A stretch of 13,067 bases of DNA. Source: Candidatus Sabulitectum sp. Its GTDB lineage: Bacteria; Fermentibacterota; Fermentibacteria; Fermentibacterales; JCC-6. The position numbers and the translations under genes are program-made. Shown here piece by piece: positions 1-8,248 of the stretch (position 1 is its first letter; each line of letters starts with the position of its first letter). The stretch covers positions 1 to 13,067 of the forward strand of contig JAOZRM010000075.1 of assembly GCA_029940175.1 (NCBI GenBank), in the 5' to 3' direction. The notes beneath the pieces are model-generated. The model searched no databases. It saw only the letters and a program-made list of their open reading frames with translations, and was not told where the DNA came from.

Positions 1-495
1 AACAGAGACATGCTGGCCGGGCAGATACCTTTCGACATAGAAGCGGTGAAAAGTGCCGGAATGGCTGATGATCTGGTAAATGGTCAGATCACTCAGGAAA
101 GAGCCGAGACCAATGCAAGAGGCAACATCAAGGAGCATCAGTCTAAAAAAGCAGAGTCAAAAGCTGATGTTATGACAGATGTTGATACCACGGTGAATGT
201 TAACAAAGTTGATCTTGTTTACGTACCCATGTGGGAAATGAAATATGTCATGGACGGCAAGGAATACAGTGCCCTTGTTGACGGTGCCAAAAAAGAAGTT
301 CTGGGTGCCGAATATCCGGTGAGCAAAAAGGCTAAGATCACTATCTTCGACATTGTACTGGGTATACCTGCAATTATTGCAGGAATCCTTGGTTTTGGCG
401 GAGAAGGGATGCCTGCTGCAAGGATCGTCATGTTCGTTCTTGTTGCACTTATGCTTGGATACAGCTTTAAGAAGGGGCTGGGCAGCAGAAACTGA
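1..495 (+). CDS. C-terminal part of an unidentified membrane protein (5' end outside window)
   Basis: The reading frame is open from the first base of the window, so the true start lies upstream; the ATG at 10 is probably internal. The visible 164 residues begin with a hydrophilic, partly charged stretch. A beta-rich segment follows (about residues 70-102) with the pattern VPMWEMKY, then GKEYSALVDG, then a short turn and EYP. Two hydrophobic segments, roughly residues 113-130 and 139-155, look like membrane helices, and the tail is short and basic. The segment around the Trp resembles the C-terminal halves of bacterial zinc-ribbon membrane proteins, but the zinc-ribbon part would be off-window, so the family is not established. 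The stop codon overlaps the next start (TGATG), which implies co-transcription and translational coupling with the ArfB gene. Function unknown. Confidence 0.7.
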   Translation, partial: NRDMLAGQIPFDIEAVKSAGMADDLVNGQITQERAETNARGNIKEHQSKKAESKADVMTDVDTTVNVNKVDLVYVPMWEMKYVMDGKEYSALVDGAKKEVLGAEYPVSKKAKITIFDIVLGIPAIIAGILGFGGEGMPAARIVMFVLVALMLGYSFKKGLGSRN

Positions 496-890
496 TGACT
501 GCTATACCTGAAGCTGCCCTGTCGTGGACCTACCTCAGAGCCGGAGGTCCCGGAGGGCAGCATCAGAACAAGACCGAGTCTGCTGTACAACTGCGTTACA
601 ATATTTCTCTTGGAGAACTTCCCGATGATGTTGTTCTGCGGCTGAAGAAGCTGGCCGGGAGAAGGCTTACTGATGCAGGAGACATTATCATCGAATCACG
701 GGATCATCGAAGCAGATTAATGAACACCAATTCAGCGCTTCGGAAACTGAATGAACTGATCGCACAAGCCCTTATCGTGCCCAAAAAGAGAAAACCCACA
801 AGACCCACCAGAGCGTCAAAGGAAAAGCGCCTTGTAGCGAAAAAGCAACAGTCAGAAAAGAAATCGGGCAGAAGAAAACCTCTGATCTGA
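495..890 (+). CDS. arfB: ArfB-type peptidyl-tRNA hydrolase (stalled-ribosome rescue)
   Basis: The 131-residue protein has the catalytic GGQ motif of class I release factors at residues 20-22, inside RAGGPGGQHQNKTESAVQLR. A short globular domain and a lysine/arginine-rich tail follow, and the tail contains RPTRASKEKRL. In ArfB (YaeJ) the GGQ loop enters the peptidyl-transferase centre and hydrolyses peptidyl-tRNA. The basic tail fills the empty mRNA channel of ribosomes stalled without a stop codon. Both parts match closely the E. coli protein as I remember it (140 residues), including the RPTRASKE segment. The codon-recognition domain of full release factors is absent, as expected. ATG 495 is the only ATG after an in-frame stop at 468. 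It shares one base with the upstream stop and has only a distant purine-rich stretch, so translation is probably coupled to the preceding gene. Confidence 0.93.
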   Translation: MTAIPEAALSWTYLRAGGPGGQHQNKTESAVQLRYNISLGELPDDVVLRLKKLAGRRLTDAGDIIIESRDHRSRLMNTNSALRKLNELIAQALIVPKKRKPTRPTRASKEKRLVAKKQQSEKKSGRRKPLI

Positions 891-921
891 AGTTGTAAAA
901 TCATCTTTTTCAGTAACAGAA

Positions 922-950
922 TGTAACAAAATTTGCCAATCAGGGTCTCT
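922..950 (+). promoter_or_regulatory. Candidate ECF-type promoter for the RND operon
   Basis: TGTAAC at 922-927 is followed after 17 bases by GTCTCT at 945-950. The AAC-containing upstream box and GTC downstream box resemble ECF-sigma promoters, such as the B. subtilis SigM and SigX types. The implied leader to the TTG start at 1012 is about 55 bases. Two similar pairs precede B' and the sigma operon in this window. The match was found by eye and no transcription start is known. Confidence 0.35.
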
Positions 951-996
951 TTTCATTAACTTACGTGATTAGAATCATTGTATTGACCACCCTTGT

Positions 997-1006
997 GAGA
1001 GGGGGA
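997..1006 (+). promoter_or_regulatory. Ribosome binding site that decides the TTG start of RND-A
   Basis: A purine run, GAGAGGGGGA, lies about six bases before TTG 1012. The next in-frame Met falls inside the first membrane helix, so this site and the conserved N-terminus support TTG as the real start. Confidence 0.75.
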
Positions 1007-1011
1007 TTGGC

Positions 1012-4008
1012 TTGAAGCTGTCCATTATTGCCGTATCCAGGCCCGTTTCTGTTACAGTTATTTCCATTGTTGTTGCAGTATTGGGCACCATTGCTGTTCT
1101 GCAGATGCCAGTGGATCTTCTTCCATCAGTTGAGTATCCCAGAATTACAATTGAGACCAGGTATCCTTCTTCAAGTCCTTATGAAGTGGAACGTCTTGTC
1201 ACTGATCCCCTGGAGAATGCTCTTGCCGGGGTCAGGGGGCTCAGATCCTATTCCTCCCGATCTTACGGAGACATGAGTCGAATTACATTGGAATTCGACT
1301 GGGGTGCAAACATGGATTACACCCGGCTCGAGGTAAGAGAGAAGCTGGATGTTGCCAGCTGGTCTCTTCCCGATGCTGCGGAAAGACCCACCATTGTTGA
1401 CTATGACCCCTCCAGCAGACCATTCATGGAGATCCTTCTTACTATGGACGGTGGATGGACTGATATTACCGATTTTTCAAGACGGGTAATAGCTACAAGG
1501 ATTGAACAGGTGGACGGTGTTGCAGCCTGCGAGGTTGACGGAGAGGCTACTCCGGCTGTTTACGTAAGGTTGCGGGATGGTGCTATAGAAGAGCTTGGGA
1601 TAAATCCTGCCTCCATTGCCTCTGCCATACAGGGGGCCAATGCGGTATCATCCGGTGGACAGGTTCGTGATGGAGACAAGGAATTTTTCCTTTCTCTGCA
1701 GGGTGAATTTGAATCGCTTGAGGATATTGAGAACACTGTGGTTGGAACTCTTGGAACCACTCCACTGCTGCTTGGATCCATAGCCGATATATACATTTCA
1801 GAGAAACCTCCCACGGAGTGGGCCAGCTACAACGGTGAGAGGGCAATCATTCTTCGTGTGAGAAAAATGGCAGAAGCCAACACTGTGGAAGTTGCTGGAG
1901 ATGTTAAGGGAATTCTTGAAGAACTTAACCTTGCCCATGAGAATGTAAGTTTACAGATAATCCAGAACGACGCAGAGTTCATTGAAGAATCCATCGCCGG
2001 TGTTGTTGAAGCCTTGATTCTTGGTGGAATTCTTGCATTCGGAGTTCTTTTCTTTTTCCTTCGGGACTGGAGGAGTCCACTTATTCTCGGTCTTTCTCTT
2101 CCTCTGAGTATCGCACTGGCTCTGTTCTTTCTTTACCTTGCCGGAGTCACCGTTAACATCATGTCTCTGGGAGGTCTCGCTCTGGGAACCGGCCTTCTTG
2201 TGGATAATGCTGTGGTGGTTCTTGAGGCCATTTCCAGAAGGCGTGAGAAGGGTGAGGGCAGGGTAAGCGCAGCTACATCAGGAACCGCCGAGGTGGGACC
2301 TGCTATTGTTGCAAGCACCCTGACCACTATTATCGTTTTCTTCCCGGTTGTTTACATGGAGGGAATTACCAGTCAGCTTTTCCGCGATCAGGCTCTTGCC
2401 GTGGGTTCCGCCCTTCTTGCAAGTCTGCTCGTGGCTGTGACTGTGATCCCTGCTCTGGCTGCAAGAATAAAGAAAAGCAAAGAAACCGAGGATGTTACCG
2501 GTGGCATGAAAGAGAAGTACGCCGGATCCATGGACAGACTCTTGAACAGAAGAAAGAGAGTGCTGCTGGTTACTTTCATTATAACAGCAGTGGCGTTCTT
2601 CGGAGCTTCCCGGTTGCCTATGCAGCTTCTTCCTGATACCCCTGCAGATCAGCTTGAAATGACATTCAGTGCTCCGGAAGGTACTTCCATGGAGCAGCTT
2701 GTTGATCTTTCTGCTGCTGTGAATGAACTTGCCGGTCTTACTGGAGCTCAGTGGACCAGTGGCCGTATCGGTGTTCGGGCAGATGAAGGAGTGGATGCAC
2801 TTTCAGTAAGTTCATTCGAAAATGCTGATGCTGCAAATGATGCGATTCTTCCCATTCGCAATGGCTGGAACAATGCGTTCAGTTTCCCTCTTCAGGTAGG
2901 CCCCAGGGGAACATTGCTGGGAGAAATTCTCGGTGGTGGAAGTGGCTTCACTATTTATGTTGAAGGCGAAAGCATTGACACAGATCTGAATGCAGCCCTG
3001 ATACTTGCTGAAGCCTCTCAGAATGATGTTGATGGAGTGATAAGTGCCGATGTTAACTATCTGCCGGGAAAACCTGAAATTGTAGTTCGACCGGACAGAG
3101 AGCTCCTTGAGCTTCTCAACCTTACTGCAAACGATGTTGCAGATTATCTTGAAAGTCTTTCCAGAGGCATAGTCGCCACAACCTACTACAGACAGGATGA
3201 AAAGGTGGATGTGATGCTGCTTGCCGGCAGTGGCGAGGGAATTCCCGTCGATTCCATTTTTCAGCGTTCTGTTCAGGTGAATGGAACTCTCTTCCAGGTG
3301 GACAGACTGGTTGATACTTATGTAAGACAAACCCCCGGCTTCATTGAACACTACCAGGGCAATCGTGCAGTTGGTGTTTACATTCAGGGAAGTGGAACCA
3401 ACTTGGCCGGAACCGCGGAAATGATCACGAATTTATCTGACTCTCTCCTTGGCGGGGAGCCCATTAAACTTAGAACAGGTGCTGAGATCGAAGAAATGGA
3501 AAGAACTGCTTCCAGCCTGATTCTTGCAGCACTGCTGGCTATTGCACTTGTTTATGTTCTTCTGGCCGTTCAGTTCGAATCGTTTATTGAACCGCTTATC
3601 ATCATGATAACCGTACCTCTTGGCGTTATTGGCGTTGTAGCCGGTCTTGCCGCCTTTGGGCAGAGCTGGAATGCTCTTTCGGGTATAGGGTTGGTGATAC
3701 TGTCTGGAATTGTGGTGAATGACGGAATTCTTCTTGTGGAGAGAATAACGCAGTTGAGAAAAGCTGGATTGCAGGTCCGACAGGCAGTGATCGATGCAGG
3801 CAGAGACAGGTTCCGCCCTGTTCTGATGACCACGGTAACAACAGTTCTTGGCCTTCTGCCCATGGCTATAGGCTTTGGTGAAGGAGCAGAACTCAGACAG
3901 CCACTGGCCATTGCAGTTATCAGCGGAATCACAGTGGCCACTCTTCTTACTCTTGTGATAGTTCCAGTGCTTTACAGTGTACTGGTAAGAGAGAAGAGCA
4001 ACTCGTGA
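1012..4008 (+). CDS. RND efflux pump inner-membrane subunit A (AcrB/HAE-like)
   Basis: This 998-residue inner-membrane protein has the two-fold RND architecture. TM1 lies near residues 11-31, the first porter half spans about 32-330, and TM2-6 about 332-475. TM7 is near 515-533, the second porter half runs to about 830, and TM8-12 about 832-990. RND pumps use the proton-motive force to move drugs, lipids or other hydrophobic compounds from the periplasm or inner membrane to an outer-membrane channel. The TM4 motif reads GLLVDNAVVVLEA. Asp398 matches AcrB Asp407, while the second acid (AcrB Asp408) is replaced by Asn399, as in many HAE-like pumps. TM10 reads GIVVNDGILLVE, with Asn903 at the AcrB Lys940 position. 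The start is TTG 1012 behind a good ribosome binding site. The stop overlaps the next gene by four bases (GTGA), which suggests paired synthesis with RND-B. Substrate unknown. Confidence 0.95.
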   Translation: MKLSIIAVSRPVSVTVISIVVAVLGTIAVLQMPVDLLPSVEYPRITIETRYPSSSPYEVERLVTDPLENALAGVRGLRSYSSRSYGDMSRITLEFDWGANMDYTRLEVREKLDVASWSLPDAAERPTIVDYDPSSRPFMEILLTMDGGWTDITDFSRRVIATRIEQVDGVAACEVDGEATPAVYVRLRDGAIEELGINPASIASAIQGANAVSSGGQVRDGDKEFFLSLQGEFESLEDIENTVVGTLGTTPLLLGSIADIYISEKPPTEWASYNGERAIILRVRKMAEANTVEVAGDVKGILEELNLAHENVSLQIIQNDAEFIEESIAGVVEALILGGILAFGVLFFFLRDWRSPLILGLSLPLSIALALFFLYLAGVTVNIMSLGGLALGTGLLVDNAVVVLEAISRRREKGEGRVSAATSGTAEVGPAIVASTLTTIIVFFPVVYMEGITSQLFRDQALAVGSALLASLLVAVTVIPALAARIKKSKETEDVTGGMKEKYAGSMDRLLNRRKRVLLVTFIITAVAFFGASRLPMQLLPDTPADQLEMTFSAPEGTSMEQLVDLSAAVNELAGLTGAQWTSGRIGVRADEGVDALSVSSFENADAANDAILPIRNGWNNAFSFPLQVGPRGTLLGEILGGGSGFTIYVEGESIDTDLNAALILAEASQNDVDGVISADVNYLPGKPEIVVRPDRELLELLNLTANDVADYLESLSRGIVATTYYRQDEKVDVMLLAGSGEGIPVDSIFQRSVQVNGTLFQVDRLVDTYVRQTPGFIEHYQGNRAVGVYIQGSGTNLAGTAEMITNLSDSLLGGEPIKLRTGAEIEEMERTASSLILAALLAIALVYVLLAVQFESFIEPLIIMITVPLGVIGVVAGLAAFGQSWNALSGIGLVILSGIVVNDGILLVERITQLRKAGLQVRQAVIDAGRDRFRPVLMTTVTTVLGLLPMAIGFGEGAELRQPLAIAVISGITVATLLTLVIVPVLYSVLVREKSNS

Positions 4009-7000
4009 TAGCAGGTCTGCTCAAACGACCCCGGGGAACTGCTATTGTCTACCTGGCTCTCCTGGGTCTGGCTGTTGTGAGTTTCTTCAGAATTCCCATT
4101 GAGGGGTCTCCCAGTACGACGCTTCCCGAACTGAATGTTGTTACAGGGTGGTTCGGTGCAGATCCTGAAGCTGTATGTGAGCAGGTAACCAGACCAATAG
4201 AGGAGGCTGCCAGACAGATCCGTGGAGTTATGGACGTTTCTTCTGCTTCCAGCGAAGGTCGAAGCAGAGTCACCGTATCATTTGCCCAGGGTACAGACAT
4301 GGATGTTGCATCAATGGAGCTTACCGAGCGCATATCCATGATCCGGGATGACATGCCGGGTAATGTTTCAGCCAGTACCATAACCCAGGCAATACCCAGA
4401 GAAATGGAAAGTGAAGGTTTTCTTATCTACGCCATTACCGGCGCAGAGAAATCCATCCTGAAGAATCTTGCTGAAGATGTTGTTGTTCCAGGTCTGGAAC
4501 GGATAGACGGGGTAAGTTCTGTAATTGTTGAGGGACTTGGCTCTGAAGAGATCCTGATTGACATTGATATGGAAGCCCTCAGCTCTCTTGACCTGACCCT
4601 GGCACAGGTTGTTTCTTCCATCCAGAACGGGATTGTTGACCGTAATGTAGGAGTAGTGACTGATGTTACCGCTCTGGAAACAGTTCTTCGGGTATCCAGT
4701 GTACCAATGTCTCTCTGGGAGATGGAACAGCTTGTTGTGAAGCGAACTGGAACAGATTTTGTTACTCTTGATGACATTTCTCATGGTATTTATCAGAGTT
4801 ACTCGGAAAACTCAGGATTGATATTCCGATACAACGGTCTTGATCAGATCACAATGGAACTTGATCGTACTGCAGGCAGTAATGCGGTTCGGGTTGCCTC
4901 TGTTGTTAAAGATGAAGTTGAGAGAATTCAGCAGGATCTTCCAGAGGGAATTGAGCTTAACATAGTAGAGGATGGTACTGAAACAATCACTGACGACCTC
5001 AGTGCCCTCTCCTGGCGAGCTCTGGTTTCTCTGGGGTTGATCATGCTGATTCTTCTTCTTCTCAATCCCAGTCCACTGACCACTCCTCTGATTCTCAGCT
5101 CTATTCTGTTCAGCAGTGCCCTTGCTGTTACCGCTGTGTTTCTTGCCGGCTACAGTATCAATGTGCTTACTCTCAGTGCCCTTGCCATTGCATTCGGGCT
5201 GCTGGTTGACGGTGCTGTGGTGGTGATGGAGGCAATTGCCTACCGTCGCAGGCAGGGAATGAGCCCTCTGGAGGCAGCTGCAGTGGGTGCCAGAGAAGTA
5301 GCCATACCTGTTCTTGGCGGTATACTTACAACTCTTGTTGCACTGGTTCCACTGCTTGCCAGCGAGGGTGTTCTTCGTATTTACTACAGACCTTTCGCAT
5401 TTACCGTTGCAGCTACTCTTATGGCGTCATATGCCGTCTGTCTTACATTTGTCCCATCAATAGCCGGACACTGGAAAAAAGCTAACTGGTATCGCCAGAG
5501 GAAATGGGACAGGACTCTTGCCAGGGGAGTGGCCATTCTTCACCACAAGCCATGGATTCCTGTAATAGTCACAATTCTTCTTATTGCCGGCGCTACTTAT
5601 GTTCTTCTTTCAAAAGTTGAGCATGGCCAGACATGGAATTTTGGAGGAGACAGGGATTATCTGTATATCTCATACGCTTTTCCTCCTGGAACTCCCCAGG
5701 ATATCTCTGATGAAGTTGCAACTCGCTTTGAAGAGATCGTTGCCAATCGTGATGGTATCATCTCAACCAGAACAACTGTTTACGGTGAAAGCGGTGTAGT
5801 TTTCTGCCAGTTTGAGCAGGAAGCTCTCTGGGATGGTACTGCTCTTCAATGCGAATCTGAGGCAATTGCTCTTGCTACCACAATCGGCGGTATTCGCAGG
5901 ATCTGGGTCGGAGGAGTTAGCCCTGAGGGCTACTGGCGCAGTACTGCAAGTGCCGGTATGATGCAAACCGTTGAACTTCGCGGATTTGACTATGAAGGCT
6001 TGAAAGGTATCGCTGTGAATCTGCAGGCTCTTCTTGAACGGCATCCCAGAGTAGAGGAAGTGGACATCAACTGGAACGGCAGAACCCCTAACCGGGATCA
6101 GCTTGCCATTGTATTTGATCGAATTGAACTTGCAGATCTGGGTATCAACCCCTATCAGCTTGTTATGGCGTTGAGATACAACATGGCAGGCGGGTACGGA
6201 GCCCAGGTTAGAATTGCCGACGAGACCACTGACCTTACATTCCGTCTTGAGGGTCAAAAAGACCCGGAGCTCAGTGAAATACTCGATAGCAGAATTGCTA
6301 CCCGTGATGGCTTTATGCGTATGCGCGATATTATCAGTATAGATACCGTGGGTGTTCAGGGATCGGTTGTAAGGGAAGACGGTGAGTATGTACGAACAGT
6401 AGCCTACTCATTCATGGGTGCAGAAAGAATGGCAGCCCGTTTCCGGAATTCCCTGCTTACAAGCCTTGAGCTTCCTTCAGGATACCGGGTGTATGAAGAC
6501 ACAACTTTCCTTCCTGACTGGCTTGCAGAAGAAGAGGGCATAGACATGAACCTGCTTGTCGTTCTTGCAATTCTGGCCGTATTCGCAGTCACTGCCATTG
6601 TCTTTGAAAGCTTCACGGCACCTCTTTATGTACTTGCAGTAATTCCCATGGCTCTTGTGGGGGTCGCGGCCGGTTTCTGGGCATTTGACCGGATATTCAG
6701 TCCGGAAGCCTATGTGGGAAGTGTATTCCTTGTGGGAATAGCAGTAAACAATTCAATATTATTAGTAGATAGTTTCGAAAAGAAGAAAAGAGCAGGCATG
6801 GATCTGCGTCAAGCAGTTGATGAGGTTGTAGGAGAACGGCTGAGACCTATTCTTCAGACAACTGCCACAACAGTACTTGGGCTTCTCCCTCTGGTTCTGT
6901 GGCCTATATCAAACCAGGATCTCTGGGGAACTCTTGCCTTTACTGTTGTGTGCGGTATGGTTATCTCAACACCGCTGGTGCTTGTCACATTGCCCGCTCT

Positions 7001-7055
7001 TATTCAGATCACTTCCCGGAGGAGGGAAAAACATGTTCAAGTTCCGGAGAATTAG
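4005..7055 (+). CDS. RND efflux pump inner-membrane subunit B
   Basis: The 1016-residue RND protein is clearly different from subunit A. TM1 lies near residues 12-28, the TM2-6 block about 336-480, TM7 near 518-535, and TM8-12 about 848-1000. Porter halves lie between the TM blocks. The TM4 motif is FGLLVDGAVVVMEA, with one proton-relay candidate, Asp402, followed by Gly403. TM10 has GIAVNNSILLVD (Asn915-Asn916). Cys58, Cys601 and Cys616 lie in predicted periplasmic parts. The GTG start at 4005 overlaps the subunit A stop, and the 3' end runs 23 bases into the adaptor gene. Two unlike RND genes joined in this way suggest a heteromeric trimer like MdtB/MdtC. That is inference, and separate homotrimers are possible. 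A close paralogue (B') lies at 8249-11296. Confidence 0.95.
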   Translation: MIAGLLKRPRGTAIVYLALLGLAVVSFFRIPIEGSPSTTLPELNVVTGWFGADPEAVCEQVTRPIEEAARQIRGVMDVSSASSEGRSRVTVSFAQGTDMDVASMELTERISMIRDDMPGNVSASTITQAIPREMESEGFLIYAITGAEKSILKNLAEDVVVPGLERIDGVSSVIVEGLGSEEILIDIDMEALSSLDLTLAQVVSSIQNGIVDRNVGVVTDVTALETVLRVSSVPMSLWEMEQLVVKRTGTDFVTLDDISHGIYQSYSENSGLIFRYNGLDQITMELDRTAGSNAVRVASVVKDEVERIQQDLPEGIELNIVEDGTETITDDLSALSWRALVSLGLIMLILLLLNPSPLTTPLILSSILFSSALAVTAVFLAGYSINVLTLSALAIAFGLLVDGAVVVMEAIAYRRRQGMSPLEAAAVGAREVAIPVLGGILTTLVALVPLLASEGVLRIYYRPFAFTVAATLMASYAVCLTFVPSIAGHWKKANWYRQRKWDRTLARGVAILHHKPWIPVIVTILLIAGATYVLLSKVEHGQTWNFGGDRDYLYISYAFPPGTPQDISDEVATRFEEIVANRDGIISTRTTVYGESGVVFCQFEQEALWDGTALQCESEAIALATTIGGIRRIWVGGVSPEGYWRSTASAGMMQTVELRGFDYEGLKGIAVNLQALLERHPRVEEVDINWNGRTPNRDQLAIVFDRIELADLGINPYQLVMALRYNMAGGYGAQVRIADETTDLTFRLEGQKDPELSEILDSRIATRDGFMRMRDIISIDTVGVQGSVVREDGEYVRTVAYSFMGAERMAARFRNSLLTSLELPSGYRVYEDTTFLPDWLAEEEGIDMNLLVVLAILAVFAVTAIVFESFTAPLYVLAVIPMALVGVAAGFWAFDRIFSPEAYVGSVFLVGIAVNNSILLVDSFEKKKRAGMDLRQAVDEVVGERLRPILQTTATTVLGLLPLVLWPISNQDLWGTLAFTVVCGMVISTPLVLVTLPALIQITSRRREKHVQVPEN
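7018..7026 (+). promoter_or_regulatory. Ribosome binding site that decides the adaptor start
   Basis: GGAGGAGGG lies six bases before ATG 7033, inside the end of the RND-B gene. It fixes the adaptor start there even though the frame is open back to 6877. The residues after it form a proper lipoprotein signal. Confidence 0.8.
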
Positions 7056-8076
7056 TCTTTTTCTGTTTGTCTTAAGTTTTGTTCTTTTCTCCGGATGTGG
7101 AGAGGAGGAAGAGCTGGAGAGAGAAACTCTTGAACCTTCACCTCTTCCTGTTACCGCTTCAGTTGTAAGCGTTGATGTTCTTTTTGAGGTGATAACCTCA
7201 ACTGGAAGAGTCTCCAGCAGACGAACTCAGAGCCTCACCGCACAGATCCAGGGAGAGGTTGTACAGGCTCCCGAATTTGAGGGAGAGACATTCTCTGAGG
7301 GATCCGTAATTTTCAGAGTGGCCAGTGGACAGCATGCATCCAATCTGTCATCAGCCAACAGCGAATACAGAAATGCTGAAGCTCTCTATCAATTTGAGAT
7401 TGACAACTACAGAGGTGAAATAACCGATGGTGTGCGAAGTATGCTTCGTCAGACCACAGGTCTGGAGTCTGCATCCGCCAGCTTGTCCAGCGCCAGAACT
7501 CAGTACGGCAACTCCGCTGTTTCCGCAGGATTCAACGGTGTTATCTCTGATGTTACAGCTCAGGAGGGAATGACCGTTTATCCCGGTTCGCCCCTTGGAA
7601 CTCTTGTAGATCCCTGGAGCCTTCAGGTGGAGGTTGATCTGGACGAGAGGCAACTTGCACAGTGTGCACCGGGCTTGAAAGCCTTCGTAATAATTCCATC
7701 GTTGAACGATACTGTTCTTGTGGGTGAAGTAAGATCAGTATCTCCTGTGATTGATCCCGGATTCAGATCCGGAACAGTTGTGGTTGATGTTCCACATGTG
7801 CCCAATCTTCGCCCCGGAGCCACTGCCAGAGCAGAGATCGTTGTTGCAGAGCATGCTGGATCACTTGTTATTCCAGAGCAGGCAGTTCTTATCCGTGATG
7901 ACCGGCCCATGGTATTCCGGGTTGTAGACGGGCATGCCGACTGGGTATATGTAACTCTGGGGCCTGCCGGCCGTGGCTTTGTGGCCATAACAGAGAATCT
8001 CGCTGAGGGAGAGACTGTTATCACTAGCGGTCATTATTCCCTGGCCCACGATGCGCCTGTGGCTGTGGTGAATTAA
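7033..8076 (+). CDS. RND membrane-fusion (periplasmic adaptor) lipoprotein
   Basis: This 347-residue HlyD/AcrA-family adaptor links RND pumps to a TolC-type outer-membrane channel. The N-terminus is basic (KFRR), then hydrophobic, and ends in a lipobox-like FSGC. Cys22 is the likely lipidated residue and an acidic stretch follows it. The first lipoyl half is about residues 67-97. A short alpha-hairpin rich in Ala, Ser and Gln is about 98-163, and the second lipoyl half (FNGVISDV, then GMTVYPGSPLGTL) starts near 167. The beta-barrel is about 197-277, and the membrane-proximal domain ends the protein with VIPEQAVL and the EGETVITSG segment. Its length is slightly below the common 370-400 residues because the hairpin is short, so the channel partner may be contacted differently from AcrA. 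The gene follows the pump genes, whereas adaptors usually come first. No TolC-like gene is visible nearby. Confidence 0.93.
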   Translation: MFKFRRISLFLFVLSFVLFSGCGEEEELERETLEPSPLPVTASVVSVDVLFEVITSTGRVSSRRTQSLTAQIQGEVVQAPEFEGETFSEGSVIFRVASGQHASNLSSANSEYRNAEALYQFEIDNYRGEITDGVRSMLRQTTGLESASASLSSARTQYGNSAVSAGFNGVISDVTAQEGMTVYPGSPLGTLVDPWSLQVEVDLDERQLAQCAPGLKAFVIIPSLNDTVLVGEVRSVSPVIDPGFRSGTVVVDVPHVPNLRPGATARAEIVVAEHAGSLVIPEQAVLIRDDRPMVFRVVDGHADWVYVTLGPAGRGFVAITENLAEGETVITSGHYSLAHDAPVAVVN

Positions 8077-8095
8077 CACACACCAGGTCTGTCAT

Positions 8096-8125
8096 TGCAG
8101 AGCCCCGGCTTGCCGGAGCTCTGCA
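8096..8125 (+). terminator. Strong hairpin after the adaptor gene, probable terminator
   Basis: The arms at 8096-8109 and 8112-8125 pair over 14 positions with a single C/A mismatch, and the stem is GC-rich with a tiny CTTG tip. No clear T-run follows, so it may act as a weak terminator or as a barrier that protects the 3' end of the mRNA. It lies 19 bases after the adaptor stop and separates the A-B-adaptor operon from B'. Confidence 0.55.
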
Positions 8126-8155
8126 TGTAAAGACAATTGTTCTTGATTTGTCTTA
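8126..8155 (+). promoter_or_regulatory. Candidate ECF-type promoter for RND-B'
   Basis: TGTAAA at 8126-8131 is followed after 18 bases by GTCTTA at 8150-8155. This is the same spacing and nearly the same boxes as upstream of the sigma operon. It starts directly after the hairpin, as expected for a new transcription unit. The predicted leader before the GTG at 8249 is about 85-90 bases. This is a by-eye match only. Confidence 0.33.
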
Positions 8156-8182
8156 GTAAGGATCACAATACATATTAGAAGC

Positions 8183-8242
8183 ATGAAGAAATTACTATGT
8201 TCTGTAGCTACACTTCATTATGGATTATTTAATGGTCTGTAA
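8183..8242 (+). CDS. Possible 19-residue leader ORF before RND-B'
   Basis: An ATG at 8183 opens a 19-codon frame that starts MKKLLCSVA and ends with TAA six bases before the GTG of RND-B'. The start resembles a secretion-signal N-terminus. The ribosome binding site is poor: AGAAG is only one base away and AAGGA is about 20 bases away. RND-B' itself has no visible Shine-Dalgarno sequence, so termination and reinitiation from this frame could supply its ribosomes. It may equally be chance or a remnant of a lost gene. The rest of 8077-8248 holds only the hairpin and the promoter candidate. Confidence 0.2.
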   Translation: MKKLLCSVATLHYGLFNGL

Positions 8243-8248
8243 TTCGCT

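Noticed and set aside
970..975. TAGAAT as a sigma-70 -10 box for the RND operon.
   Set aside because: No acceptable -35 box lies 16-18 bases upstream. It remains possible as a weak secondary promoter but is not supported enough to list.
2812..3351. A 179-codon minus-strand open frame inside RND-A.
   Set aside because: It lies entirely within the well-conserved RND coding sequence and has low-complexity, unrecognisable content.
6877..7032. A longer N-terminus for the adaptor, since the frame is open back to 6877.
   Set aside because: It would overlap the conserved end of RND-B by almost 180 bases and remove the lipoprotein signal from the N-terminus. A strong ribosome binding site points to ATG 7033.
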